Positions 1 through 8,142 of a DNA stretch of 35,742 nucleotides are shown here, in pieces (the first letter of the stretch is position 1; each line of letters begins with the position of its first letter). The stretch covers positions 1 through 35,742 of the forward strand of contig BQJN01000047.1 of the NCBI GenBank assembly GCA_021604725.1, read 5' to 3'. The notes below the pieces were generated by a model, which saw nothing but the letters and a program-made list of their open reading frames with translations, made no database searches and was not told the DNA's origin. The stretch is from Lysobacteraceae bacterium. Its GTDB lineage: Bacteria > Pseudomonadota > Gammaproteobacteria > Xanthomonadales > BQJN01. Position numbers and translations under genes: made by a program.

Positions 1-3000
1 GGATAGTCACTGCTTGACCAGACGATGGTGGTGCTGTCGTAACCGGAGGTCGGATTTAGCCAGGTCAGCAGGTTCTCACCATCACTTGTAGTCGCGGTCA
101 GTGCATCGAGTTTGCCGGGCGGTGCTGAACAACTGTTGGCAATGGTCGCAGTCAACCGCACATCGTCGATCATCCAGCCAGCGTCCGCGCTGGGGAGGTT
201 GTCGCCGCCATGATTCCATGCCAGCCAGATGCGCTGCCCTTCGTACGCGGTCAGGTCGAACGTGGCCTCGGTGCACCCACCCGATGCACCGACATAAGCG
301 TCGACGCCAGGAAATGGAGGACAGAAAAAGGTACCTGAGGTGACTGTGCCCGGATAGCCTCCTATCGGTGACAAGTCGACGAAGTTGGGCCAGTCATTGA
401 CGCTAATGCGAACGCGTCCGCCATCCCAGTTTTGTGTACTCTGCTCAAACTCATAGTGGTGCCTGAAGGTCAGCGAGATCGAACTGGTTCCGGTGGGCAA
501 GACAATACCACCATCGGAGAAAGGCGGACCCGCGGTCGGGGGCAGCCCAAGTACCAGTGAGCCATTGTTCTCGTCACTGTAGGTGGGTGAGGCTGCCCCA
601 TTGTTGGAGGCAGCAGTATTGCCACTACAAAAGCCGGTTTCCGGACGATACCAGTCATTGGCATACATCAGCGGTCCGGTACCGGCCGGAGGGGCTGCAC
701 AACTGCCTGAGCTGTACGGGTTTTCAGCTGCCGCCGAAAAATGCCACCAGTCGGCCGGCGATTGAGTGCCGTCGAAGTCATCTTCGTAGATTACAACCAG
801 GGCGTCATCACCCACCGTCCCAGAAACCGTTTGCGTGTTGACATCCTCGTTGCCGCCTCGGCATGGACCGGTGCCGCCGGTCGCCGCGTCTTCGGCGCGA
901 ACAATGTAGTGATATTCGGTACCGCTGGCTGCCGTTGCATCATCGAAAAACGGCGTGGCGATGCATGCCTGTAACAAGTTGCCTGGGCCAGGAATGAAGT
1001 CCGCCGTGGTAGCGCGGTAAACGTTGTAGACCACCGGGCCAGCACACACTGTACTGGCCGCAGGCCAATCAAGTCGTTGCACACAGCTTCCACCCGTTGC
1101 CGGTACTGTGACGTTGCCCAGGCCAGAGAAAGAAGGTGTGACCTGGCAACTACCAAAGGCGGTCGCGCTAGCCTCAACGGAGAAAGCTGATTCGCAGCTT
1201 GAGCCATTAACGGCGGAGACCACGTAATAATAAGTGACATCCGATGAGACACTGGAATCGCTGAACGAAGTGGCGATGACATCACTGGCAATTCTCGAAT
1301 ACGGGCCGCCGGGCGAGCTTGCACGATGCACGCTATACGAATCGCTGGCCACTGCGTTCCAGCTCAGGTCAACCCGGTTGCTGCCGTTTGGCGTGGCGCT
1401 CAGACCAGCAGGCGTTGAAGGGTTCGCACAGGGTGGAACAAGCACGCCCGAGACCACCAGGGCGTAGGGTTGCGTGGTGCTTCCCGTCTCGCCATTGCCG
1501 GGAATATTGAAGCCATCAACCTGCACGGTCCAGCTACCCACCGTCGGTGAAGTCACCTTTACCTGCTCGACGTTGTTGATGCGATCGACGGCACCTGTGG
1601 TCGAATCAACCTGGTTGGGTGTGTACGTTGTTGCCACAGGTGAGGTGACGATAAGGTCCAGATCATTGACCAGATCGCTGCCGGCGGCGAGCATTGCGTA
1701 GGGATCAGACCAGACCAAAGTGACGATCAGAGGGTCACTGGCTGAAGCTACATTGATCGTATACACATCCGAAAGCCCAGTCGTCAGGCCAGGGCTAACG
1801 TCGTGGATTTCGCTGTCGCGCCCAGCATCGCGGCCAAATCCAGCACCGGGAAACAGAGCCGCTTCAAGGTCCAGACGCCCAAACCCCTCGGCGTTGTTGG
1901 GCAGACTGGTGCCAGTGTCCCAGTTCGGTGGCAGCTCTTGGCTAGCACCGCTGCCATATTGGCCAGGAGCCATGTCCCAGGCACCGTTTATTAGCGTTGC
2001 CTTGACCAACGCAGCGCTTGGATTGAACGCATCAGCCGCAACCGGGTAAAGGTTGGTGTAGTGGTTGCCATTGGCATGCCAGCCATCCTCGAAATACTGA
2101 CGGGCCAACACCGCAGCACCGGCGACCAATGGGTTGGCCATTGAGGTGCCGCCGTTGACTGTGTAGTAAGGCTGAAGTGCTGGTGGCACCTGGCAGCTAC
2201 CCCATTGCTGGTAGGTCTGGTTCTGGTCGGTTCGGGTCGAAATGACGGCAATGCCGGGGGCCACCAGATCAGGCTTGAATCGACCGTCATCAGTTGGACC
2301 GCGACTGGAAAATGCGCCGAGCCCGCTGGCATTGTCGGCCATCAAGTCTGAGAAAATGGGCGGTACTGAATACTCGCAGGCGTTGAACCAGCCCCAGGTT
2401 CGTTGCTCGATGCCGTCGCTGGATGTGCAATCGTTTTGTTGATGCTCGAAAACAAAATCTGGCCGGTAGTTTTCAGATGCTCCCACGGTGATTGCATTTT
2501 TGGCCGTGCCGGGGGAACCGATTGAGTCGGCGTCGACTATGCCGTCGACCGGCTCACCGCTTGCGGTGCAAAAGGCCGACTGGTGTTGACCATCTTCGCC
2601 CTGGTTTCCAGCCGTATAGGTAATCACCATATCCTGGTGGTTCCAAACAAACTCGTCGACCTCTTGAGCGTCGCTATCGTAGCTGCCATTGACCGCTGCT
2701 CCCCAGGAGTTGGCATGCACTCGGGCACCGTCATCGTAGGCGGGTTGGAACAAGGTGTTGAGGTCGCCAGGAATGCCGCCGAGGCCGCCCCCTGCATCCA
2801 GTATCGATTGCATCACCAAACTGGCTTTTGGCGCAGTGCCGGCATAGCTTTGCGTTGGGAAATGATTGTTGGCGGGGTCGGCACCGGAGCGAACACCGTT
2901 GCCTAACAAGGAACCGACCACATGGGTGCCATGGCCGGCGCCCGGGATGCTCTGGTCATCGTCCCATGTGCCGCGACCGAGTGGGTAGGCGGCGATCACT

Positions 3001-4022
3001 CGCGCGGGGTTTTCGGGCAGTCCAACGCGGCCAAAATCGTGATGCAGTGTGGCCAGGTTGCCAGTTGATAAACCGGTATCGGCCACTGCAGCGATCTGGC
3101 CTTCGCCTCGAAGGCCGCGCTGCCAGACATCTTCGACATCCATCAAAGGCCCTGCAGCGGCCCCGCGGCCGGTGGCTGTCGCTGTCGAGGTTCGTGCCAC
3201 ATTGTTATGCAGTTGATAGTCAATGAAACGCTCGACCCAGAGGTGTCCAGGCCGTGTTGCAAGCCAGTGCGCATCCAGGGCCATGCCGTTCAATCGAACT
3301 TTCCAGCCACGTGACGTCGAGACAATGTCCTTCAGGCTCAAGCTAGGGTGAGACAAGGCGGTTTCGAGCGCAGCGGCGCTGGCGTAAACCTCCGGGTCAA
3401 AGAACGCGGTGAGTTGCACTCGGCGGTCGGGATCTTCGGCAATGATGAAGTCAAGTTTCGCGGCCACCTTCCAGGCAGGCTGCATCAGGCCCATCCAGAA
3501 CACCGAGGACGATGTTTGCAGTGTGGCATGTTGAGCTCGACTCAGCTTGACCAGGTAGGCCAGGTTGGGAACATAGCCTCGTATGGCTATGCCAAGTGAC
3601 AGCAGCTCTGATCGTAGCGCCGTTTGGCCGAACTCATCGTGCGCCTGAACGATAAACCAGTCGGTGGCGGCGTTGTCGAATGGCGAGCGAACCAGTTGGG
3701 GTGGGAAGGGGCTCAGATCGGGCAGCAGGTGAGTGACCTTACCGTTGGCTGAACGGCGCACCAGGTCATTGCTTGAAAAAGATGCCGCATCCAGTTGTAT
3801 CGCTGCTGGTCCGTTCTGCTTGCTAGCCTGATATCGCCCAGCGAAAGGCACTGTTCGCTTGAAATCATGCGGGATAAACAGGGTCGTTTCAGCATCAGCT
3901 GGAGATAGATCGATTCTCTGGGCGGGCACTGTCGCGTCACTGACCGCAACAAGAAAGGCAATACAAGTAACGCGGCTCAGATAACCATTGAGCCCGGTTC
4001 GGAATCGTTGCCCCCTGTTCAT
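1..4022 (-). CDS. Large secreted subtilisin-family (S8) serine protease, 3' end outside the window
   Basis: This is an open frame of 1340 codons from an ATG at 4022 to the left edge, with no stop inside. The first ~35 residues look like a signal peptide ending near PAQ. Residues ~40-300 look like a propeptide region. The catalytic triad is visible: Asp315 in VADTG, His364 in GHGTHVVG and Ser627 in GGTSMANP. The typical S8 stretch SPGTAKNAITVGA lies between His and Ser. After the protease domain come a fibronectin-III-like segment (ANPSTPAGLSATPNG...), a second such segment, a jelly-roll/MAM-like segment containing WMIDDVRL, and the start of another FN3-like segment at the edge. The role is probably extracellular protein breakdown. 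It is transcribed away from rarD. No strong Shine-Dalgarno precedes 4022, so the start is less certain than the family. The C-terminal tail is not in view. Confidence 0.9.
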   Translation of the reverse strand, partial: MNRGQRFRTGLNGYLSRVTCIAFLVAVSDATVPAQRIDLSPADAETTLFIPHDFKRTVPFAGRYQASKQNGPAAIQLDAASFSSNDLVRRSANGKVTHLLPDLSPFPPQLVRSPFDNAATDWFIVQAHDEFGQTALRSELLSLGIAIRGYVPNLAYLVKLSRAQHATLQTSSSVFWMGLMQPAWKVAAKLDFIIAEDPDRRVQLTAFFDPEVYASAAALETALSHPSLSLKDIVSTSRGWKVRLNGMALDAHWLATRPGHLWVERFIDYQLHNNVARTSTATATGRGAAAGPLMDVEDVWQRGLRGEGQIAAVADTGLSTGNLATLHHDFGRVGLPENPARVIAAYPLGRGTWDDDQSIPGAGHGTHVVGSLLGNGVRSGADPANNHFPTQSYAGTAPKASLVMQSILDAGGGLGGIPGDLNTLFQPAYDDGARVHANSWGAAVNGSYDSDAQEVDEFVWNHQDMVITYTAGNQGEDGQHQSAFCTASGEPVDGIVDADSIGSPGTAKNAITVGASENYRPDFVFEHQQNDCTSSDGIEQRTWGWFNACEYSVPPIFSDLMADNASGLGAFSSRGPTDDGRFKPDLVAPGIAVISTRTDQNQTYQQWGSCQVPPALQPYYTVNGGTSMANPLVAGAAVLARQYFEDGWHANGNHYTNLYPVAADAFNPSAALVKATLINGAWDMAPGQYGSGASQELPPNWDTGTSLPNNAEGFGRLDLEAALFPGAGFGRDAGRDSEIHDVSPGLTTGLSDVYTINVASASDPLIVTLVWSDPYAMLAAGSDLVNDLDLIVTSPVATTYTPNQVDSTTGAVDRINNVEQVKVTSPTVGSWTVQVDGFNIPGNGETGSTTQPYALVVSGVLVPPCANPSTPAGLSATPNGSNRVDLSWNAVASDSYSVHRASSPGGPYSRIASDVIATSFSDSSVSSDVTYYYVVSAVNGSSCESAFSVEASATAFGSCQVTPSFSGLGNVTVPATGGSCVQRLDWPAASTVCAGPVVYNVYRATTADFIPGPGNLLQACIATPFFDDATAASGTEYHYIVRAEDAATGGTGPCRGGNEDVNTQTVSGTVGDDALVVIYEDDFDGTQSPADWWHFSAAAENPYSSGSCAAPPAGTGPLMYANDWYRPETGFCSGNTAASNNGAASPTYSDENNGSLVLGLPPTAGPPFSDGGIVLPTGTSSISLTFRHHYEFEQSTQNWDGGRVRISVNDWPNFVDLSPIGGYPGTVTSGTFFCPPFPGVDAYVGASGGCTEATFDLTAYEGQRIWLAWNHGGDNLPSADAGWMIDDVRLTATIANSCSAPPGKLDALTATTSDGENLLTWLNPTSGYDSTTIVWSSSDY

Positions 4023-4090
4023 TGGTTCAAGCTAGCACAAGCGGTGCGAAAGCACACCTCGGTGACACCAGTTGTCACCGCTGGTCGCTT

Positions 4091-4122
4091 GGGAAGCTCT
4101 GATTAATTCGAATGCGGCTCTG
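4091..4122 (+). repeat. Left terminal inverted repeat of the MITE-like element
   Basis: This 32-bp arm starts GGGAAGCTCTGATTAATT and ends GCGGCTCTG. It is the reverse complement of 4325-4356 except for one base (GATTAATT here, GACTAATT in the other arm read in the same sense). Confidence 0.85.
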
Positions 4123-4324
4123 CTTGACCTGAAGCGTGCAGCTGCTAGACGCATTCCGCAGGCAATGGCCGTAGCCCTTGGCAAGGATTGGAACAACGCA
4201 GATGTGCGCTTCAGGCCAAGCCCTGCGGGGCCTGCAGAGCAGCCCGCACTCTTCGTTGTACCTTCTCACCAGGCAGTGAGCATGCTTTCGAGGGAAGGCC
4301 TCGATTGCGAACTGCTCTGTAGGC

Positions 4325-4356
4325 CAGAGCCGCATTCGAATTAGTCAGAGCTTCCC
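4325..4356 (-). repeat. Right terminal inverted repeat of the MITE-like element
   Basis: This arm starts CAGAGCCGCATTCGAATT and ends CAGAGCTTCCC. It mirrors 4091-4122 with one mismatch. It lies directly upstream of rarD, so the element now forms part of the rarD leader or promoter region. Confidence 0.85.
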
Positions 4357-4398
4357 TTGGTCTTTCTGGACTATCGCCTCGGCTCCTCATCAACTACC

Positions 4399-5358
4399 AT
4401 GGCCGCTCCTGCCTGCCAACCGAGCCTGATCGTGCCGAACTCCATCGATTCAAAGCATGGCTCATCGACCCAACAAACAGCCGTTATCGTTGCCTTGCTG
4501 ACCTTCGGCTTTTGGGGTGTCGCCCCGGTCTATTTCAAATGGCTGGATGCCGTCGACCCGATCGTCATTATTGCCCATCGCATCGTTTGGGCGTTGGCGA
4601 CCTTGTTGTTGTTTCTGCGACTGCGTGATGGCGGGGACTTTTGGCGGCGGCTGATCATTCCACCGCGCATTGTCGCCGGCCTTTTGCTATCCGGCATTTT
4701 GGTGTCCACCAATTGGTTTATCTTCGTCTGGGCGGTGAGCAACGGGCAGATTCTTGAGACCTCCCTGGGCTACTACATCAATCCACTGGTCAACGTATTG
4801 CTTGGGATGATGTTCCTGGGGGAGCGGCTGCGGCCGCTGCAGTGGGCGGCCGTGTTGGTTGCTGCGGCTGGAACTGCCTGGATGGCGATTGCCGTAGGCG
4901 AGCTGCCGTGGCCGGCGCTGGCACTGGCATTCTCTTTTGGGTTTTATGGTCTGGTTCGAAAAAAGCTGCCGGTCGGGCCGCTGGTCGGCCTGACCTGGGA
5001 AACGGCATTGTTGTTGCCGGTCGCTGTGGTGTTATTGGTGATCGCCGATCAGTGGGCTTTCCAGGGTATTTCGCTGGCGGATCGCTGGTTGTTGTTTGGC
5101 ACCGGCCTGGTGACCATCCTGCCACTGGTGGGCTTTGCCTTTGCTGCGCAGCGACTGTCACTATCGATCATTGGCTTCTTTCAGTACCTGGCGCCCAGCA
5201 TCAGTTTCCTGATCGCCGTGTTCGTCTACAACGAGCCCCTGGGGCAGGCGAAATTGATGGCTTTTGTGGCGATATGGTTCGCTTTGGTGATGTATACGTT
5301 TAGTGAGTGGCAAGGACGGCGTCGGAAGATCATCGTTGGATTGGAGGTTCCGCGATGA
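4399..5358 (+). CDS. rarD: EamA-family permease RarD
   Basis: This is a 319-residue polytopic inner-membrane protein of the drug/metabolite transporter superfamily. The RarD signature is clear in the first membrane region: FGFWGVAPVYFKWL, then PIVIIAHRIVWAL. About ten hydrophobic segments follow, in two EamA halves. RarD homologues are named for chloramphenicol sensitivity; the physiological substrate is not settled. The frame is open back to a TTG at 4357 next to the MITE-like element. ATG 4399 is preferred because it leaves a short hydrophilic N-terminus before the first membrane segment. No good Shine-Dalgarno is visible. The upstream element may have replaced the original leader. The gene appears monocistronic. 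Confidence 0.87.
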   Translation: MAAPACQPSLIVPNSIDSKHGSSTQQTAVIVALLTFGFWGVAPVYFKWLDAVDPIVIIAHRIVWALATLLLFLRLRDGGDFWRRLIIPPRIVAGLLLSGILVSTNWFIFVWAVSNGQILETSLGYYINPLVNVLLGMMFLGERLRPLQWAAVLVAAAGTAWMAIAVGELPWPALALAFSFGFYGLVRKKLPVGPLVGLTWETALLLPVAVVLLVIADQWAFQGISLADRWLLFGTGLVTILPLVGFAFAAQRLSLSIIGFFQYLAPSISFLIAVFVYNEPLGQAKLMAFVAIWFALVMYTFSEWQGRRRKIIVGLEVPR

Positions 5359-5492
5359 CGGCGATTTTTTACATCGGGCTGGCCGCCACAACGCCAGAAA
5401 TACGTAGACTTTAGGTGAGTACCCGGGCTCCTGCCTCGTGGTCCCTGGGTCTGTTATGCTGCCTTTCTTTTCCCACTGAATGGAACCGTTTC

Positions 5493-6779
5493 ATGCCTTA
5501 CCGGTACGCGATCCGCGCCCTTGCCTTGCTGGTCACATCATTCTCGGTAACCGCTCAGACGGAGGTTAAACTCACCGCCGCCGATGGTGCGATGGGTGAT
5601 TTATTTGGCTCCTCGGTCGCGGTGGACGGCGATACCGCCGTCATCGGGGCTTACGATGATGACGACGGCGGGTCGACCAGTGGCTCGGCATACGTGTTCT
5701 CACGCGATCAGGGCGGGACCGATATGTGGGGTCAGATCGTTAAACTCACCGCCGACGATGCCGCAGCGGCTGATCGCTTTGGCTGGTCGGTCGCGGTGGA
5801 CGGCGATACTGCCGCTGTCGGGGCTTACCAGGATGACGATGACGGCATCGACAGTGGCTCGGCGTACGTGTTCTCGCGCAACCAGGGTGGGGCCGATATG
5901 TGGGGTCAGGTCGTTAAACTCACCGCCGACGATGCCGCAGCGGCTGATCGCTTTGGCTGGTCGGTCGCGGTGGACGGCGATACTGCCGCTGTCGGGGCTT
6001 ACCAGGATGACGATGACGGCATGGACAGTGGCTCGGCGTACGTGTTCTCTCGAGACCAGGGCGGGGCCGATATGTGGGGCCAGGTAGGTAAACTCACCGC
6101 CGCCGATGCAGCGGCGTTTGATTACTTCGGCTACTCGGTCGCGGTGGACGGTGATACCGCCTTGGTCGGGGCTTTCTCCGAAGGGCTTGGTGGCTCGGCG
6201 TACGTGTTCTCGCGCAATGAAGGCGGGGCCAATATGTGGGGCCAGGTCGCCAAGCTCACCGCCGCCGATGCTGCGGGGACTGATTATTTTGGCTACTCGG
6301 TCGCGGTGGACGGCGATACTGCCGTCATTGGGGCTTATCGCGATGACGATAACGGGTCGACCAGCGGCTCGGCGTACGTGTTCTCTCGCGATCAGGGAGG
6401 GGTCGATATGTGGGGCCAGGTCGCTAAACTCACCGCCGCCGATGGCTTCGCGGGTGATCGCTTTGGCTACTCGGTCGCGGTGGACGGCAATACCGCCGTC
6501 ATCGGGGCTTACGATGATGACGACGGCGGGTCGACCAGTGGTTCGGCGTACGTGTTCTCTCGAGACCAGGGCGGGGCCGATATGTGGGGCCAGGTAGGAA
6601 AACTCACCGCCGCTGATGCAGCGGCGGATGATGGCTTTGGCTGGTCGGTCGCGGTGGACGGCGATACCGCTGTCTTCGGGGCTTACGGCGATGATGATGA
6701 TGGGGATAGCAGCGGTTCGGCGTACGTTATGTTTGGGTCGCCGGTGCCCGTCGAATTGCAGCACTTTGCTGTGGATTAG
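5493..6779 (+). CDS. Exported FG-GAP tandem-repeat protein with PVELxxFxxD tail
   Basis: The 428-residue protein starts at ATG 5493, which opens a clean signal peptide (MPYRYAIRALALLVTSF...TAQ). A longer frame from GTG 5415 would place the signal internally. Almost the whole mature protein is seven tandem units of 58 residues (the fourth is 54), each with KLTA-D---, FG-SVAVDGDTA--GAY, GSAYVFSR and MWGQV. This matches the FG-GAP_2 repeat type, which forms a beta-propeller. Acidic DDDDG loops could bind calcium. The chain ends SPVPVELQHFAVD, a tail shared with two other proteins here. The function is unknown; a surface or secreted binding protein is likely. Repeat copies are very similar at DNA level, showing recent duplication or gene conversion. 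Confidence 0.85.
   Translation: MPYRYAIRALALLVTSFSVTAQTEVKLTAADGAMGDLFGSSVAVDGDTAVIGAYDDDDGGSTSGSAYVFSRDQGGTDMWGQIVKLTADDAAAADRFGWSVAVDGDTAAVGAYQDDDDGIDSGSAYVFSRNQGGADMWGQVVKLTADDAAAADRFGWSVAVDGDTAAVGAYQDDDDGMDSGSAYVFSRDQGGADMWGQVGKLTAADAAAFDYFGYSVAVDGDTALVGAFSEGLGGSAYVFSRNEGGANMWGQVAKLTAADAAGTDYFGYSVAVDGDTAVIGAYRDDDNGSTSGSAYVFSRDQGGVDMWGQVAKLTAADGFAGDRFGYSVAVDGNTAVIGAYDDDDGGSTSGSAYVFSRDQGGADMWGQVGKLTAADAAADDGFGWSVAVDGDTAVFGAYGDDDDGDSSGSAYVMFGSPVPVELQHFAVD
5565..6731 (+). repeat. Seven in-frame tandem repeats, 174-bp period
   Basis: Units begin near 5565, 5739, 5913, 6087, 6249, 6423 and 6597. Spacing is 174 bp except for the fourth unit, which is 162 bp. Units 2 and 3 are nearly base-identical over about 135 bp, differing mainly at ATCGAC versus ATGGAC. 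Units 1 and 6 also share a long nearly identical stretch around the acidic loop. The pattern suggests unequal crossing-over or gene conversion within the gene. Confidence 0.9.
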
Positions 6780-6835
6780 AGAGTCGCAGCAAGTGCCTTT
6801 TTGTTGTGATGGAATGGCAGCCGGGAATGTCCGGG

Positions 6836-8023
6836 CTAACCGCCAAACCCATCAGCAAATATTTCGTCGTCGATCGAAAGGCGAAAGACCGTCGTGCCCT
6901 GGGTCAGGTAGACCTCGCCTAGATGATCGCGACCGAAGGCCTGCACCGCGGCCAGCGAAATCGAAAGCTGTTCAGGCTGCAATCCGGTTGCAACGTCGGC
7001 CGACCACAGGCGGCCAGTGCACCAATCTCCAAACAGATAATGCCCACGTAACTGGGCAATGCCATCGCCCCGGTAGACGACGCCACCAGTGACGGAGCAT
7101 TCACCAGCTGAGTGGTCGTATTCAATTTGTGGGTTGGTGTAGGCAGGGTCGAAACAGGATGGGGTGTTCATCGGGCAATCTGGGTCGACAGGGTCGGGGT
7201 CGAAGCAGGATAGGCCCTCCATCACTTTCCAGCCGTAATTGTCACCGCCACCGGCACTGAGCGATGTCACGGTGACCTCCTCGCGACTGAATTGACCGAC
7301 ATCACTCAAGAACAACTGGTTGGACTGGGCATCGAGATCGAAGCGCCAGGGATTGCGCAATCCATAGCCCCAGACCTCTGGCAGATGGCCAGCCGACACA
7401 AAGGGGTTGTCGGCAGGGATGCCATAATAAGGCGCTGTATCAACACTCTGGTCGACATCAATTCGAATCACCGTGCCCAGCAAGGAAGACGTGTCTTGTG
7501 AATCGCACTCCGGATCCTGCTGTGTTCCGCCATCGCCGAAACTGGTGTACAGATACCCGTCCGGCCCAAACGCGACCTGGCCGCCATAGTGTCCGCTTGA
7601 ATTCGGGTGGTCGACTGTAATCAGAATGACACCACTGGTCGGGTCCACCTGATTGGGGTCGCCAGCCGAGCGTGTATAGCGGGCCAACACGCTTTTTTGA
7701 TCGGCGTTGGTGTAATTGATGAATACATAGCCGTTGTTGGCATAGTCCGGGTGAAAGGCCAAACCGAGCAAGCCTTGCTCAAAACCGCCCGTGGTCAATG
7801 CAGAGACATCGAGAAAAGGCGTTGGCAACACAATCCCAGAGTCGAAGATCAGGACCCGCCCATCTTTTTCGGCAATGAACAACCGCGAGTCTCCGGTATT
7901 GGTGATGTCGGTGACATTGGTCTGGCCGGTGATGACCGGGTCGAGGAACAAGTTCGAACCAGCCATTACGATGCCTGGAATCGATACAAAAGCCAGAGCG
8001 AGCAGGCGTCGACAGGTTTTCAT
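6836..8023 (-). CDS. Exported PQQ-dependent sugar dehydrogenase (glucose/sorbosone dehydrogenase family)
   Basis: This 395-residue protein has a signal peptide at 1-21 (MKTCRRLLALAFVSIPGIVMA). Family motifs include FEQGLLGLAFHPDY (81-94), HPNSSGHYGGQVAFGPDGYLY (His145 corresponds to the catalytic histidine of soluble glucose dehydrogenase) and WGYGLRNPWRFDLD. This is the six-bladed GSDH beta-propeller, which oxidises aldose sugars in the periplasm or outside the cell with PQQ. The substrate cannot be told from sequence, and some family members are binding proteins. The last residues, DDEIFADGFGG, form a short tail after the propeller like the IFxDGF endings I recall from related bacteria. ATG 8023 follows a GAGGAA about 10 bases upstream. 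It is divergent from the metallopeptidase at 8143. Confidence 0.87.
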   Translation of the reverse strand: MKTCRRLLALAFVSIPGIVMAGSNLFLDPVITGQTNVTDITNTGDSRLFIAEKDGRVLIFDSGIVLPTPFLDVSALTTGGFEQGLLGLAFHPDYANNGYVFINYTNADQKSVLARYTRSAGDPNQVDPTSGVILITVDHPNSSGHYGGQVAFGPDGYLYTSFGDGGTQQDPECDSQDTSSLLGTVIRIDVDQSVDTAPYYGIPADNPFVSAGHLPEVWGYGLRNPWRFDLDAQSNQLFLSDVGQFSREEVTVTSLSAGGGDNYGWKVMEGLSCFDPDPVDPDCPMNTPSCFDPAYTNPQIEYDHSAGECSVTGGVVYRGDGIAQLRGHYLFGDWCTGRLWSADVATGLQPEQLSISLAAVQAFGRDHLGEVYLTQGTTVFRLSIDDEIFADGFGG

Positions 8024-8142
8024 GTGGTGGCGTATTCCTCAATGGACCGTAGGCACAAGGCTAGCACGACAACCGCCCGCTATTCCGGTGATGTAAGATA
8101 TCGGCACCAAGAACGAAAAATGACGACCGGCAAGGCGAAAAA

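Larger units (their letters stand above)
4091..4356. mobile_element. MITE-like element, 266 bp, with 32-bp terminal inverted repeats
   Basis: The element begins GGGAAGCTCTGATTAATT and ends with the inverted copy of the same sequence (AATTAGTCAGAGCTTCCC). The two 32-bp ends match at 31 positions. The interior has short open frames in several phases but nothing resembling a transposase. No clear target duplication is visible; only the dinucleotide TT flanks both sides. It sits between the S8 protease and rarD, 42 bp upstream of the chosen rarD start. It is most likely a non-autonomous element moved by a transposase encoded elsewhere. I could not assign a family with confidence. Confidence 0.75.

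Noticed and set aside
791..1324. Minus-strand frame of 177 codons
   Set aside because: It overlaps the S8 protease gene in another phase on the same strand; the protease frame has coherent domains.
4072..4344. Short open frames on both strands inside the 266-bp element
   Set aside because: They run into the inverted repeats, resemble no transposase and lack ribosome sites.
4357..4398. TTG start at 4357 for rarD
   Set aside because: It would begin right at the edge of the MITE-like element and add 14 residues with no function; ATG 4399 is simpler.
4790..5161. Proline-rich minus-strand frame in rarD
   Set aside because: It is antisense to the membrane segments of rarD and has the composition expected from reverse reading of Gly- and Leu-rich codons.
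5565..6731. CRISPR-like array
   Set aside because: The repeats are in frame, contiguous, without spacers and encode propeller blades.
5700..6764. Long open frame (354 codons) on the minus strand across the FG-GAP repeats
   Set aside because: It is antisense to a clear repeat protein and exists because the 174-bp period, a multiple of three, repeats the same antisense codons. It has no signal peptide, start context or family motif.
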